A DNA stretch of 35,150 nucleotides from Calothrix sp. HK-06. GTDB taxonomy: Bacteria > Cyanobacteriota > Cyanobacteriia > Cyanobacteriales > Nostocaceae. The position numbers were made by a program, and so were the translations under genes. How positions within the stretch are numbered: the first letter of the stretch is position 1; every line of letters starts with the position of its first letter. The notes beneath the pieces are model-generated. The model did not search any database. It had not been told where the DNA came from and saw only the letters and a list, made by a program, of their open reading frames with translations. This document shows, piece by piece, positions 25,628 through 34,028 of this stretch. The stretch covers positions 1 through 35,150 of the forward strand of contig NZ_MRCD01000091.1 in NCBI RefSeq assembly GCF_001904745.1. Reading direction: 5' to 3'.

Positions 25628-26821
25628 ATGGTAGTAGATGTTAGACCAAAAAATATACTGAGCTTAGAACCAATTCAGCAGCGTGTTGCCGTTAGCTTTG
25701 ACTATCCAGTGCATTTCACTACAGGATTATTTCACCTGCGAAATTCTTTACTCGCGCGTATCATCGCTGGTAATGAAATAAAACCTAAAAAAGTTATCAT
25801 CATTATTGATGATGGTTTATTAGAGTGCCACAAAGGATTAATATCTCAAATTAATATATACGCGAAACGTTACGCCAGCATTATGACACTAATGGCGAAA
25901 CCAATGGTTGTCCCTGGTGGTGAAGCAGCGAAAAACGATACTAAGTTAATAGATCAAGTTCATGGTTTGATTAACGATGTCGGATTGTGTCGTCACTCAT
26001 ATATATTAGCTATTGGTGGCGGCGCCGTTCTTGATATGGTTGGATATGCAGCTGCTACAGCACATCGCGGTATTCGTCTCATTCGTATTCCAACCACTGT
26101 ACTTGCACAAAATGATTCGGGTGTTGGTGTTAAGAACAGCGTTAACGCATTTGGGAAAAAGAACTTTTATGGTACTTTTGCACCACCATATGCAGTATTG
26201 AACGACTTTAGTTTTTTGACGACTTTAGGAGATGCAGATTGGCGTTCGGGTGTTGCTGAAGCTATTAAAGTGGCTTTAATTAAAGATGGTGACTTTTTTG
26301 ATTTAATAGCAATGAACGCTCATAAAATTGCAAATCGTGATATGGGCGCCATGCAATCAGTTATTTACCGATGCGCGCAATTACATCTAAATCATATTGC
26401 CACAAGTGGTGATGCTTTTGAAATGGGTTCATCCCGTCCTTTAGATTTTGGACATTGGGCAGCACATAAACTTGAACAACTCACACATTATAATTTGCGT
26501 CATGGTGAAGCCGTAGCTATTGGTATTGCACTAGATAGTACTTATTCGTACTTACTTGGTTTACTTCCCCGTAAAGATTGGCAGCAAATAATAAATACGC
26601 TCAAGGTATTAGGTTTTACCTTATACGTTCCTGAACTTAGCGAAGAACTATTCAATTTTGAAAACCCACGCTGTATTTTCCGAGGGTTGGAAGAATTCCG
26701 TGAGCATCTTGGAGGCAAGTTAACTATAACGCTCTTAGAGTCCATCGGAAGGGGGGTTGAAGTTCACGAAGTCAATCTGTCTTTATATAGAGAAGCAGTG
26801 AAAGTTCTCAGCGAAGAGTAG
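25628..26821 (+). CDS. eboD: EboD/AroB-like sugar-phosphate cyclase
   Basis: A 397-aa member of the 3-dehydroquinate synthase superfamily. The NAD-binding motif is AIGGGAVLDMVGYAAATAHR, and the metal and substrate regions include GVAEAIKVALI, DFGHWAAHKLE and LRHGEAVAIG. Several positions differ from housekeeping AroB: AQNDSGVGVKN replaces AQVDSSVGGKT, and FGHWAAHKLE replaces a FGHAIE-type sequence. This suggests a different cyclase substrate. The next gene is eboE, which favours EboD. An aroB-annotated gene sits in the N. punctiforme scytonemin cluster and may be the same protein, so a shikimate role cannot be excluded. Probably cotranscribed with tyrA. Confidence 0.78.
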   Translation: MVVDVRPKNILSLEPIQQRVAVSFDYPVHFTTGLFHLRNSLLARIIAGNEIKPKKVIIIIDDGLLECHKGLISQINIYAKRYASIMTLMAKPMVVPGGEAAKNDTKLIDQVHGLINDVGLCRHSYILAIGGGAVLDMVGYAAATAHRGIRLIRIPTTVLAQNDSGVGVKNSVNAFGKKNFYGTFAPPYAVLNDFSFLTTLGDADWRSGVAEAIKVALIKDGDFFDLIAMNAHKIANRDMGAMQSVIYRCAQLHLNHIATSGDAFEMGSSRPLDFGHWAAHKLEQLTHYNLRHGEAVAIGIALDSTYSYLLGLLPRKDWQQIINTLKVLGFTLYVPELSEELFNFENPRCIFRGLEEFREHLGGKLTITLLESIGRGVEVHEVNLSLYREAVKVLSEE

Positions 26822-26836
26822 TTGGCAACGGATAAG

Positions 26837-26916
26837 AACGGATGTAACGGATGGTTAGTTGTTCAACAAACAGCTTATCCGTTACATCCGTTACATCCGT
26901 TACATCCGTTACATCC
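26837..26916. repeat. Inverted repeat plus 9-bp tandem repeat before eboE
   Basis: AACGGATGTAACGGAT (26837-26852) pairs perfectly with ATCCGTTACATCCGTT (26877-26892), a 16-bp stem. The right arm runs into four tandem copies of GTTACATCC (26881-26916). The same TATCCGTTACATCCGTT block is at 3831-3847. The frame stays open through the repeat because nine is a multiple of three, but this is not coding. Confidence 0.75.
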
Positions 26917-26932
26917 GTTGCAAAGATTATAT

Positions 26933-28135
26933 ATGAAAATAAATAACAACCATCTCACCTATTGCACAAACATTCATCCAGGTGAACATTGGCATGAAGT
27001 ATTTGCAAATTTACAGCAGTACATACCCGAATTAAAAGCGCAACTTGGCTGGGATAAACCTTTTGGTATCGGTTTACGATTAGCGAATGTTGCAACGCAC
27101 GAGTTATTGGAATCCGACACTTTAGCAAATTTCCAAGCTTGGTTACAACAAAATGATTTATATGTATTTACCCTAAATGGCTTTCCTTACGGTGGTTTTC
27201 ACTTCTCGGTTGTGAAAGACAAAGTTTATGCGCCAGATTGGACGAAATCTGAAAGGCTCGAATATACATTAAGATTAGCAAGAATTTTGGCGCCGCTTTT
27301 GCCAGATGGAGTTGAAGGAAGCATTTCGACGCTACCGCTTTCGTATAAACCTTGGTTTAAGAATAATAAATCAGATTTATCATCGGTAACAGTGAGTGCA
27401 ACACATAATCTTGTGCAAGTTGTCGCGGAACTAGTTCGCATTAAGGAAGCAACTGGAAAAATATTGCATTTGGGGTTGGAGCCAGAGCCAGATGGATTAA
27501 TTGAAAACGCTGTAGAAGTTGTTCAGTATTTTAAAGAGTATTTGATACCTATTGGAAGTTCATACTTAGCAAAAGAATTGCAAATTTCCGAATCTGATGC
27601 AAAAACGCTTGTACTTGAGCATGTGCGGGTATGTTATGATACATGTCATTTTGCTGTTGAATACGAAAATCCTGTTTCTGTTGTAAAGCAGTTTGAGGAG
27701 GAAGGTATAAAAATAAGCAAAATTCAAATTAGTGCGGCATTACAGGTTAATTTACCAAAGGATGTTGAGCAAAGAAGTACGTTAAAACAGAAGTTACAAA
27801 CCTTTGCGGAGTCTACGTATCTACATCAGGCAATCGCACGAAAAGCTGATGGTATTAGGAGTCATTACTCCGATTTAGATGTAGCTTTGGTAGATTTTGA
27901 AGGCGCCGAGGAATGGCGGGTACACTTCCATGTGCCAATTTTCGTTCGTGATTATGAAGGTTTGCAATCGACTCAAGATGATATTATTGATGTTCTGGAT
28001 TTACTAAAAAAAGATAATTTTTGCACCCACCTAGAGATAGAGACTTACACATGGGAAGTTTTACCATCGAGTATGAAGTTAGATTTGTTAGCTTCGATTA
28101 AACGGGAATACGAATGGATATTAAGCTTTTTATAA
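26933..28135 (+). CDS. eboE: EboE, xylose-isomerase-like TIM-barrel protein
   Basis: A 400-aa protein from the ATG at 26933, starting MKINNNHLTYCTNIHPGEHW. The frame is open back to 26822 only because of the 9-bp repeat (LHPLHPLHP), and that extension has no family resemblance. Blocks such as LHLGLEPEPDG, VRVCYDTCHFAVEYENP and WRVHFHVPIFV, with ordered His, Glu and Asp residues, fit a metal-dependent TIM barrel of the AP-endonuclease-2/xylose isomerase type. EboE is known only as part of the ebo set required for scytonemin precursor export. Its reaction is unknown. No eboF follows; trpE is next. Confidence 0.88.
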   Translation: MKINNNHLTYCTNIHPGEHWHEVFANLQQYIPELKAQLGWDKPFGIGLRLANVATHELLESDTLANFQAWLQQNDLYVFTLNGFPYGGFHFSVVKDKVYAPDWTKSERLEYTLRLARILAPLLPDGVEGSISTLPLSYKPWFKNNKSDLSSVTVSATHNLVQVVAELVRIKEATGKILHLGLEPEPDGLIENAVEVVQYFKEYLIPIGSSYLAKELQISESDAKTLVLEHVRVCYDTCHFAVEYENPVSVVKQFEEEGIKISKIQISAALQVNLPKDVEQRSTLKQKLQTFAESTYLHQAIARKADGIRSHYSDLDVALVDFEGAEEWRVHFHVPIFVRDYEGLQSTQDDIIDVLDLLKKDNFCTHLEIETYTWEVLPSSMKLDLLASIKREYEWILSFL

Positions 28136-28473
28136 GTGTAGATGAAAATTGAATATCTTTCTGATCTCTTTTTTATATCTAACTTTAGGAAGAAGCTAAA
28201 TTCCATTTATATAGTGAAAAAAAAACCAAAATATTATTAGTCCAATTATCTAAAAAACTGGCACATCTAGCGAAAAAATGTTCATGAAATAGGCGTAAGT
28301 AATTTAGCAATATTGAACTAATATGAAATAGCGATTAAACATTTCATTTTGTAGCTGTAAAGGCGCAGTAAAAGGTGTTTCTACAATGCAAAATTTACGA
28401 ATGATTTAGAAATGCTATAGTTATTTAAATCTGAATATTTGAATGACGAATAACTAATCTCAAAACATTGCTC
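28136..28473. promoter_or_regulatory. Upstream region of the trp genes
   Basis: About 340 bp of very AT-rich DNA with no supported gene. It is the largest gap in the plus-strand run after scyA, so a separate promoter for trpE onward is likely. I could not recognise a Trp-codon leader peptide, a T-box or a clear hairpin. Confidence 0.45.
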
Positions 28474-30672
28474 ATGACTGATACTTACTCCTATGTAACA
28501 GAAGGTGGTGTTCGCGTCTCACGCTGCATTACCGAGGTTAAAATGGATACTGCGCTAGACGATATACTATTTCGTTTAGATTCGCAGCGTGGCGGATTGC
28601 TTAATAGTAGTTATGAATACCCAGGTCGCTATCGACGATGGGCAATTGGCTTTGTAAACCCACCCTTGGAATTAGCGACACGAGAAAAAAGTTTTACGTT
28701 TACAGCGCTGAATGAGCGAGGTCAAGTTTTCATCCCGCTACTTTACGAACATTTATCAGCGCATGAGCAGTTGTGCGAAGTTGTTCAAAGTCATAACTGT
28801 ATTACTGGAAATATAAAGCCTGCTACTGAAACGTTTACAGAAGAAGAACGCAGTAAGCAACCCTCGGCATTTAGTGTGGTTCGTGAGATTTTACATGTCT
28901 TGGCTAGTGATGATGACGAGCATTTGGGGCTTTACGGTGCCTTTGGTTATGATTTAGTTTTTCAGTTTGAACCAATCGAGCAAACCTTGCAACGTCCAAG
29001 TGACCAGCGCGATTTGGTACTATATTTACCTGATGAGCTTGTAGTAGTTGATTATTACCAGCAGAAAGCGTACCGGGTAGAATATGAATTTGAAATCAAC
29101 GGGCGTAGTACAAACACTTTAGCGCGAGTAGGTGAGTCAATTAATTATCGCGGTAAAAATACTCAAGTTACATCAAAGGCAGACCACGCACCAGGAGAAT
29201 ATGCTTCTTTAGTAACAGTCGCGCTCGATTATTTTAAACGTGGCGATTTGTTTGAAGTTGTTCCAAGTCAAAGCTTCTTTGAGAGTTGTGATGAGTTGCC
29301 AAGCAAGTTATTTCAAACTTTAAGGCAAATTAATCCTAGTCCTTACGGGTTTCTATTTAACCTTGGTGGTGAATTTTTAATTGGCGCCTCTCCAGAAATG
29401 TTCGTGCGGGTTGAAGGTAGGCGCGTTGAAACTTGTCCTATCAGTGGTACTATTACACGCGGGCAAGATGCGATCGACGATGCCGACCAGATTCGTCAAC
29501 TGCTTAACTCATATAAAGATGAGTCAGAGTTAACGATGTGTACCGATGTTGACCGTAATGATAAATCGCGTATTTGTGAACCAGGTTCAGTACGAGTTAT
29601 TGGTCGGCGCCAAATTGAATTGTATAGTCATTTAATTCACACCGTAGACCATGTTGAAGGTATATTACGTCCAGAGTTTGACGCTTTAGACGCATTTTTA
29701 ACGCATACATGGGCTGTAACTGTAACAGGCGCCCCAAAACGCTGGGCAATGCAATTTATTGAACAGCACGAACGTAGCGCTAGACGTTGGTATGGTGGTG
29801 CTGTTGGTTGGTTAAGCTTTAACGGTAATTTTAATACCGGGTTAATTTTGCGAACAATTCGATTAAAAGATACTGTAGCAGAAGTTAGAGTTGGCGCCAC
29901 AGTACTCTACGACTCAATACCACAGGCAGAAGAACAGGAGACAATTACAAAAGCGGCAGCATTATTTGAAACGATTCGTCGCAGTAAGCACATAGAAGAG
30001 ATAGTAAAAATCAACTCTAGTTTTAACGTAATCGACACTATACCAGATGTTGAACCTGGAAAACACATTTTACTTATAGACCACGAAGACTCGTTCGTTC
30101 ATACCCTTGCTAACTATATTCGCTCTTGCGGTGCCACAGTTAAAACCTTAAGACACGGGTTTTCGGAATCAGTCTTTGATGATGAACGTCCTGATTTGGT
30201 GGTATTATCTCCTGGTCCTGGTAGACCAAAAGATTTCAAGGTTCCAGAAACAGTACATGCCTGTGTTAAACGTAATATTCCAATATTTGGTGTATGTTTA
30301 GGTTTGCAAGGTATAGTTGAAGCATTCGGTGGTGAGCTAAATATTCTTGACTACCCGCAACATGGTAAACCATCGCAACTAATAGTCAAAGATAGCAATA
30401 GCGTACTGTTTAAAGGTTTACCCGAAACTTTCCCCGTCGGTCGTTATCACTCGTTATACGCTAACGCAGAAAAATTACCATCCCAACTAAAGGTAACAGC
30501 AATAACTGAAGACGAAGTAATTATGGGAATTGAGCATCAATCATTACCCATAGCAGCAGTACAATTTCATCCTGAGTCAATAATGACTTTAACAGGAAAT
30601 ATTGGTTTAGCAATCATTAAAAATGTGGTTGCTAAATATACACAATACGACAAGCTCATACTTAACACATAA
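28474..30672 (+). CDS. trpE: Fused anthranilate synthase TrpE-TrpG
   Basis: A 732-aa fusion. The N-terminal chorismate-binding TrpE part (about 1-515) has PSPYGFLFNLG, GASPEMFVRV, CPISGTITRG and VTGAPKRWAMQFI. The C-terminal glutamine amidotransferase (about 530-725) has LIDHEDSFVHTLANY, nucleophile Cys608 in FGVCLGLQG and the dyad His699/Glu701 in QFHPES. It makes anthranilate from chorismate and glutamine. An SGGXLL-like Trp feedback site is not obvious: the segment near residue 40 reads GGLLNSS. I chose the ATG at 28474 over a TTG two codons upstream. Such fused copies accompany scytonemin loci and add to the housekeeping trp genes. Confidence 0.93.
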   Translation: MTDTYSYVTEGGVRVSRCITEVKMDTALDDILFRLDSQRGGLLNSSYEYPGRYRRWAIGFVNPPLELATREKSFTFTALNERGQVFIPLLYEHLSAHEQLCEVVQSHNCITGNIKPATETFTEEERSKQPSAFSVVREILHVLASDDDEHLGLYGAFGYDLVFQFEPIEQTLQRPSDQRDLVLYLPDELVVVDYYQQKAYRVEYEFEINGRSTNTLARVGESINYRGKNTQVTSKADHAPGEYASLVTVALDYFKRGDLFEVVPSQSFFESCDELPSKLFQTLRQINPSPYGFLFNLGGEFLIGASPEMFVRVEGRRVETCPISGTITRGQDAIDDADQIRQLLNSYKDESELTMCTDVDRNDKSRICEPGSVRVIGRRQIELYSHLIHTVDHVEGILRPEFDALDAFLTHTWAVTVTGAPKRWAMQFIEQHERSARRWYGGAVGWLSFNGNFNTGLILRTIRLKDTVAEVRVGATVLYDSIPQAEEQETITKAAALFETIRRSKHIEEIVKINSSFNVIDTIPDVEPGKHILLIDHEDSFVHTLANYIRSCGATVKTLRHGFSESVFDDERPDLVVLSPGPGRPKDFKVPETVHACVKRNIPIFGVCLGLQGIVEAFGGELNILDYPQHGKPSQLIVKDSNSVLFKGLPETFPVGRYHSLYANAEKLPSQLKVTAITEDEVIMGIEHQSLPIAAVQFHPESIMTLTGNIGLAIIKNVVAKYTQYDKLILNT

Positions 30673-30675
30673 AAC

Positions 30676-30696
30676 GGTACGGTGGGCTTCGGCCCA
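30676..30696. terminator. Short GC-rich hairpin between trpE and trpC
   Basis: GGTGGGC, a TTCG tetraloop, then GCCCAGCC: a stable stem with one mismatch or bulge starting a few bases after the trpE stop. There is no U-run. It resembles the dispersed GGTGGGC...GCCCACC repeat at 16581-16605 and may tune expression rather than terminate. Confidence 0.35.
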
Positions 30697-30725
30697 GCCA
30701 ACACGACGAATAAATAAAAGCATCC

Positions 30726-31568
30726 ATGCCAAAATCACAATCAGTCACTCGTCATATTCTTGAAGAAATTGTGCTGCATAAGACAAAAGAAGTCGCACAA
30801 ATGGAAGAAGAACTGCCATTAACTTCTTTACAGCAGCAATTAAATCAATCTTTACCAGCACAGAATTTTTTGCAAGCACTACAGCAAAGTCCTTATTACC
30901 CAAGTTTAATTGCTGAAGTAAAAAAAGCTTCTCCAAGTAAGGGAGTAATTAGAGAAGACTTTGATGCAGTTGAGATAGCGCGCGCTTATGAAGATAATGG
31001 CGCCGCTTGCATATCGGTGTTAACTGATAAGAAGTTTTTTCAAGGTAGTTTTGATAATCTTCGCAAAATTCGTTCAGCGGTCAAACTACCTTTACTATGT
31101 AAAGAATTTATTATCAAACCTTATCAAATATACCTGGCACGAAATAATGGCGCCGATGCTGTATTGCTAATTGCGGCAATACTAAGTGATTCTCAACTTC
31201 AGTCATTTCTAGAAACAATTCATAATTTAGGAATGACAGCTTTAGTAGAGGTTCACACTTTAGAGGAACTCGATCGAGTATTGAAACTTGATGGTGTGTC
31301 TTTAGTCGGTATTAACAACCGTAATCTCGAAAATTTTAGTCTAGACATTCATGTTACTGAACAATTATTAACGCAGCGACAGCAACAAATTCAAGATTTA
31401 AATATAACTATTGTCAGTGAGTCTGGGATATATACATCTGAAGATTTAAGCTTCGTTAAAAAGGCAGGCGCCCGTGCCGTCTTAGTCGGAGAATCACTAG
31501 TCAAACAACCTGATATCAAACAAGCAGTACGTCATCTCTTAGGTAACACATCAAATGATAATATCTAA
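30726..31568 (+). CDS. trpC: Indole-3-glycerol phosphate synthase
   Basis: A 280-aa TIM-barrel enzyme that closes the indole ring in Trp synthesis. Family motifs are [44 protein letters not shown] with the catalytic Lys, LVEVHT, GINNRNL and SESGI. It is monofunctional, without a trpF half. Its 3' end overlaps trpA by 14 bases, so translation is probably coupled. Confidence 0.96.
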   Translation: MPKSQSVTRHILEEIVLHKTKEVAQMEEELPLTSLQQQLNQSLPAQNFLQALQQSPYYPSLIAEVKKASPSKGVIREDFDAVEIARAYEDNGAACISVLTDKKFFQGSFDNLRKIRSAVKLPLLCKEFIIKPYQIYLARNNGADAVLLIAAILSDSQLQSFLETIHNLGMTALVEVHTLEELDRVLKLDGVSLVGINNRNLENFSLDIHVTEQLLTQRQQQIQDLNITIVSESGIYTSEDLSFVKKAGARAVLVGESLVKQPDIKQAVRHLLGNTSNDNI

Positions 31569-32370
31569 TCGCTTTCAAGCTTTACGAAATCGCAATCAAT
31601 GTGCGCTGATTCCCTTCATTACAGCATCAGACCCTGATATAGCCACCACCGCAAAAGCACTTCGGATTTTAGACAGTAATGGTGCTGACTTTATTGAATT
31701 AGGTGTTCCCTACTCTGACCCATTAGCAGATGGTCCGGTTATTCAAGCGGCGGCAACTCGCGCACTTTTACAAGGAACAAAATTAGAACATGTGCTAGAA
31801 ATGCTAGCAGAAGTAGCTCCTGATTTGCAGGCGCCAATCATTTTGTTCACATATTACAACCCCATTCTCAACCTTGGGACTGAGACATTTTTACAAGAAA
31901 TAGCTAAAGTAGGAGTTAAAGGATTAGTCGTTCCCGATTTACCTCTTGAAGAATCTTCACCCTTAATTCAAGCTGCAACAGAATTTGGAATTGAAGTGAT
32001 TTTACTTGTGGCGCCGACAAGCTCAAAAGATAGAATTGAAGCAATTGCTCATTCCTCACAAGGGTTCATATATCTAGTTAGCTTGACAGGCGTAACAGGT
32101 ATGCGAAATCAAATCCAAGAGCGAGTCAAAGATTTAATTGTAGAAATGCGAGATATTACAGACAAACCAATTGGTGTAGGTTTTGGAATATCAAGCCCAG
32201 AACAAGCTAAACAAGTACGTGAATGGGGAGCAGATGCAGTAATTGTAGGCAGTGCTTTTGTTCAACGTCTTGCTGCTGAAAATCCTGAAGATGGTCTTCA
32301 AGCAGTTAAACAACTGTGTCAAGAACTAAAAGAAGCTGTTTCTCCATCACTACAAACTGCTTCAAGATAG
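31555..32370 (+). CDS. trpA: Tryptophan synthase alpha subunit
   Basis: A 271-aa TIM barrel. The catalytic Glu48 and Asp59 lie in [19 protein letters not shown]. Further family blocks are [28 protein letters not shown] and GFGISSPEQ. It cleaves indole-glycerol phosphate and passes indole to TrpB. It overlaps the end of trpC. trpB is 165 bp further on with a strong hairpin between. Confidence 0.96.
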   Translation: MIISNRFQALRNRNQCALIPFITASDPDIATTAKALRILDSNGADFIELGVPYSDPLADGPVIQAAATRALLQGTKLEHVLEMLAEVAPDLQAPIILFTYYNPILNLGTETFLQEIAKVGVKGLVVPDLPLEESSPLIQAATEFGIEVILLVAPTSSKDRIEAIAHSSQGFIYLVSLTGVTGMRNQIQERVKDLIVEMRDITDKPIGVGFGISSPEQAKQVREWGADAVIVGSAFVQRLAAENPEDGLQAVKQLCQELKEAVSPSLQTASR

Positions 32371-32403
32371 TAATTAAAACAGTCAACTCGTAAACGCGAA
32401 GAA

Positions 32404-32442
32404 AGCAGAAGCTCTTTAATATGCATTACCAGAGCTTCTGCT
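32404..32442. terminator. Perfect 12-bp inverted repeat between trpA and trpB
   Basis: AGCAGAAGCTCT and AGAGCTTCTGCT form a perfect stem with a 15-base loop, followed by CAATAAAAAG. It could terminate or attenuate transcription after trpA, or protect the mRNA. trpB has its own strong ribosome site (GGAGG) downstream. Confidence 0.5.
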
Positions 32443-32535
32443 CAATAAAAAGCATAAGCTGAAATTATAGCTTGATAACAGCGAGTATCACCCTCTAATT
32501 TCAGTAAAGTTAACAATTGAGGAGGATATCAGATA

Positions 32536-33771
32536 GTGGTTAGCATTGCCAATATTACAACTTCTGATTCAGACACAACACAACGTCCTGGTAAAAATGG
32601 TAGGTTTGGTCGATTTGGTGGTAAATATGTACCAGAGACTTTAATGCCTGCACTTGCAGAGCTAGAAACAGCATATTACAACTATTGTAACCAAGCTGAC
32701 TTTCAAGAAGAACTGCAAGGTTTACTTCGTGATTATGTAGGCAGACCTAGCCCATTGTATTTTGCTGAACGTCTGACAGAATACTATGCTCGTCCAGACG
32801 GTAGTGGTGCCCAAATTTACTTAAAGCGCGAAGATTTAAATCATACAGGCGCCCATAAAATCAATAATGCTTTAGCACAGGTTTTGTTAGCAAAACGCAT
32901 GGGCAAAAAGCGGATTATTGCAGAAACTGGAGCGGGACAGCATGGAGTCGCAACTGCGACTGTGTGCGCGCGTTTCGGTCTTGAGTGCATCATTTATATG
33001 GGTGTTCAAGATATGGAGCGTCAAGCATTAAACGTGTTTAGAATGCGTTTGATGGGCGCCGAAGTTCGTCCAGTCGAAGCAGGTACAGGCACTCTAAAAG
33101 ATGCAACATCAGAAGCAATTCGCGACTGGGTTACAAACGTTGAAACCACTCATTACATATTAGGTTCAGTTGCAGGTCCTCATCCTTACCCGATGATAGT
33201 ACGTGACTTTCATGTAGTAATTGGTAAAGAAACTCGCGTTCAATGTCAGGAAAAATGGGGTGGACTGCCTGATATCTTACTTGCTTGTGTAGGAGGTGGT
33301 TCCAATGCAATTGGCTTATTTAGCGAATTTGTTGATGAACCAAGAGTGCGTATTATCGGTGTTGAAGCAGCAGGTGAAGGAGTTAATACCGATAAACATG
33401 CTGCAACCTTAACATATGGACGTGTAGGAGTTTTGCACGGTGCAATGAGTTATTTGTTGCAAGACGATGACGGTCAGGTAATCGAAGCACATTCAATTAG
33501 CGCTGGTTTAGATTATCCAGGTGTTGGACCTGAACACAGCTATTTAAAAGATATTGGACGTGCAGAATATTACAGTGTCACCGACAAAGAAGCACTGGCT
33601 GCATTCCAACGTTTAGCAAAACTTGAAGGCATAATTCCAGCCTTAGAAACAGCACACGCAATTGCTTACTTAGACAAACTTTGTCCGCAAATTGAAGACA
33701 ATGCGCGCATCGTTATCAACTGCTCTGGTAGAGGTGATAAAGATGTCCAAACTGTTGCAAAAGTCATATAG
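32536..33771 (+). CDS. trpB: Tryptophan synthase beta subunit
   Basis: A 411-aa PLP enzyme condensing indole with serine. It has [16 protein letters not shown], the PLP lysine Lys108 in [19 protein letters not shown], the phosphate loop GGGSNAIG and the C-terminal CSGRGDKD. The start is a GTG with TGAGGAGG about 10 bases before it. The length is normal for TrpB1. The gene ends 12 bp before the 77-bp tandem array. Confidence 0.96.
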   Translation: MVSIANITTSDSDTTQRPGKNGRFGRFGGKYVPETLMPALAELETAYYNYCNQADFQEELQGLLRDYVGRPSPLYFAERLTEYYARPDGSGAQIYLKREDLNHTGAHKINNALAQVLLAKRMGKKRIIAETGAGQHGVATATVCARFGLECIIYMGVQDMERQALNVFRMRLMGAEVRPVEAGTGTLKDATSEAIRDWVTNVETTHYILGSVAGPHPYPMIVRDFHVVIGKETRVQCQEKWGGLPDILLACVGGGSNAIGLFSEFVDEPRVRIIGVEAAGEGVNTDKHAATLTYGRVGVLHGAMSYLLQDDDGQVIEAHSISAGLDYPGVGPEHSYLKDIGRAEYYSVTDKEALAAFQRLAKLEGIIPALETAHAIAYLDKLCPQIEDNARIVINCSGRGDKDVQTVAKVI

Positions 33772-33783
33772 ACCAAAAAGCCT

Positions 33784-34014
33784 GTAAGGGCGGGTTAACG
33801 AAATATCTAGAACATTTTTAGTATATCTGTAAACCCGCCCCAACAAAAACCCAAAACCCCGTAAGGGCGGGTTAACGAAATATCTAGAACATTTTTAGTA
33901 TATCTGTAAACCCGCCCCAACAAAAACCCAAAACCCCGTAAGGGCGGGTTAACGAAATATCTAGAACATTTTTAGTATATCTGTAAACCCGCCCCAACAA
34001 AAACCCAAAACCCA
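33784..34014. repeat. Three tandem copies of a 77-bp hairpin repeat
   Basis: Units start at 33784, 33861 and 33938, near-identical at 77-bp spacing. Each has GGGCGGGTT and AACCCGCCC as a 9-bp perfect stem around a 35-base AT-rich loop, then a CAACAAAAACCCAAAACCC tail. The array ends in further CCCAAAA runs just before the DAHP synthase ATG. It is a long-repeat or STRR-type element between trpB and aroG. It is not CRISPR: the units are contiguous with no unique spacers. Confidence 0.9.
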
Positions 34015-34028
34015 AAACCTAAAATCTT

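Noticed and set aside
26822-26932. EboE extension with LHP repeats
   Set aside because: It is the translation of a 9-bp DNA repeat that happens to lack stops; there is no ATG, and the family-like start is at 26933.
33784-34014. Possible CRISPR array
   Set aside because: The 77-bp units are contiguous copies with internal hairpins; there are no unique spacers and no cas genes.
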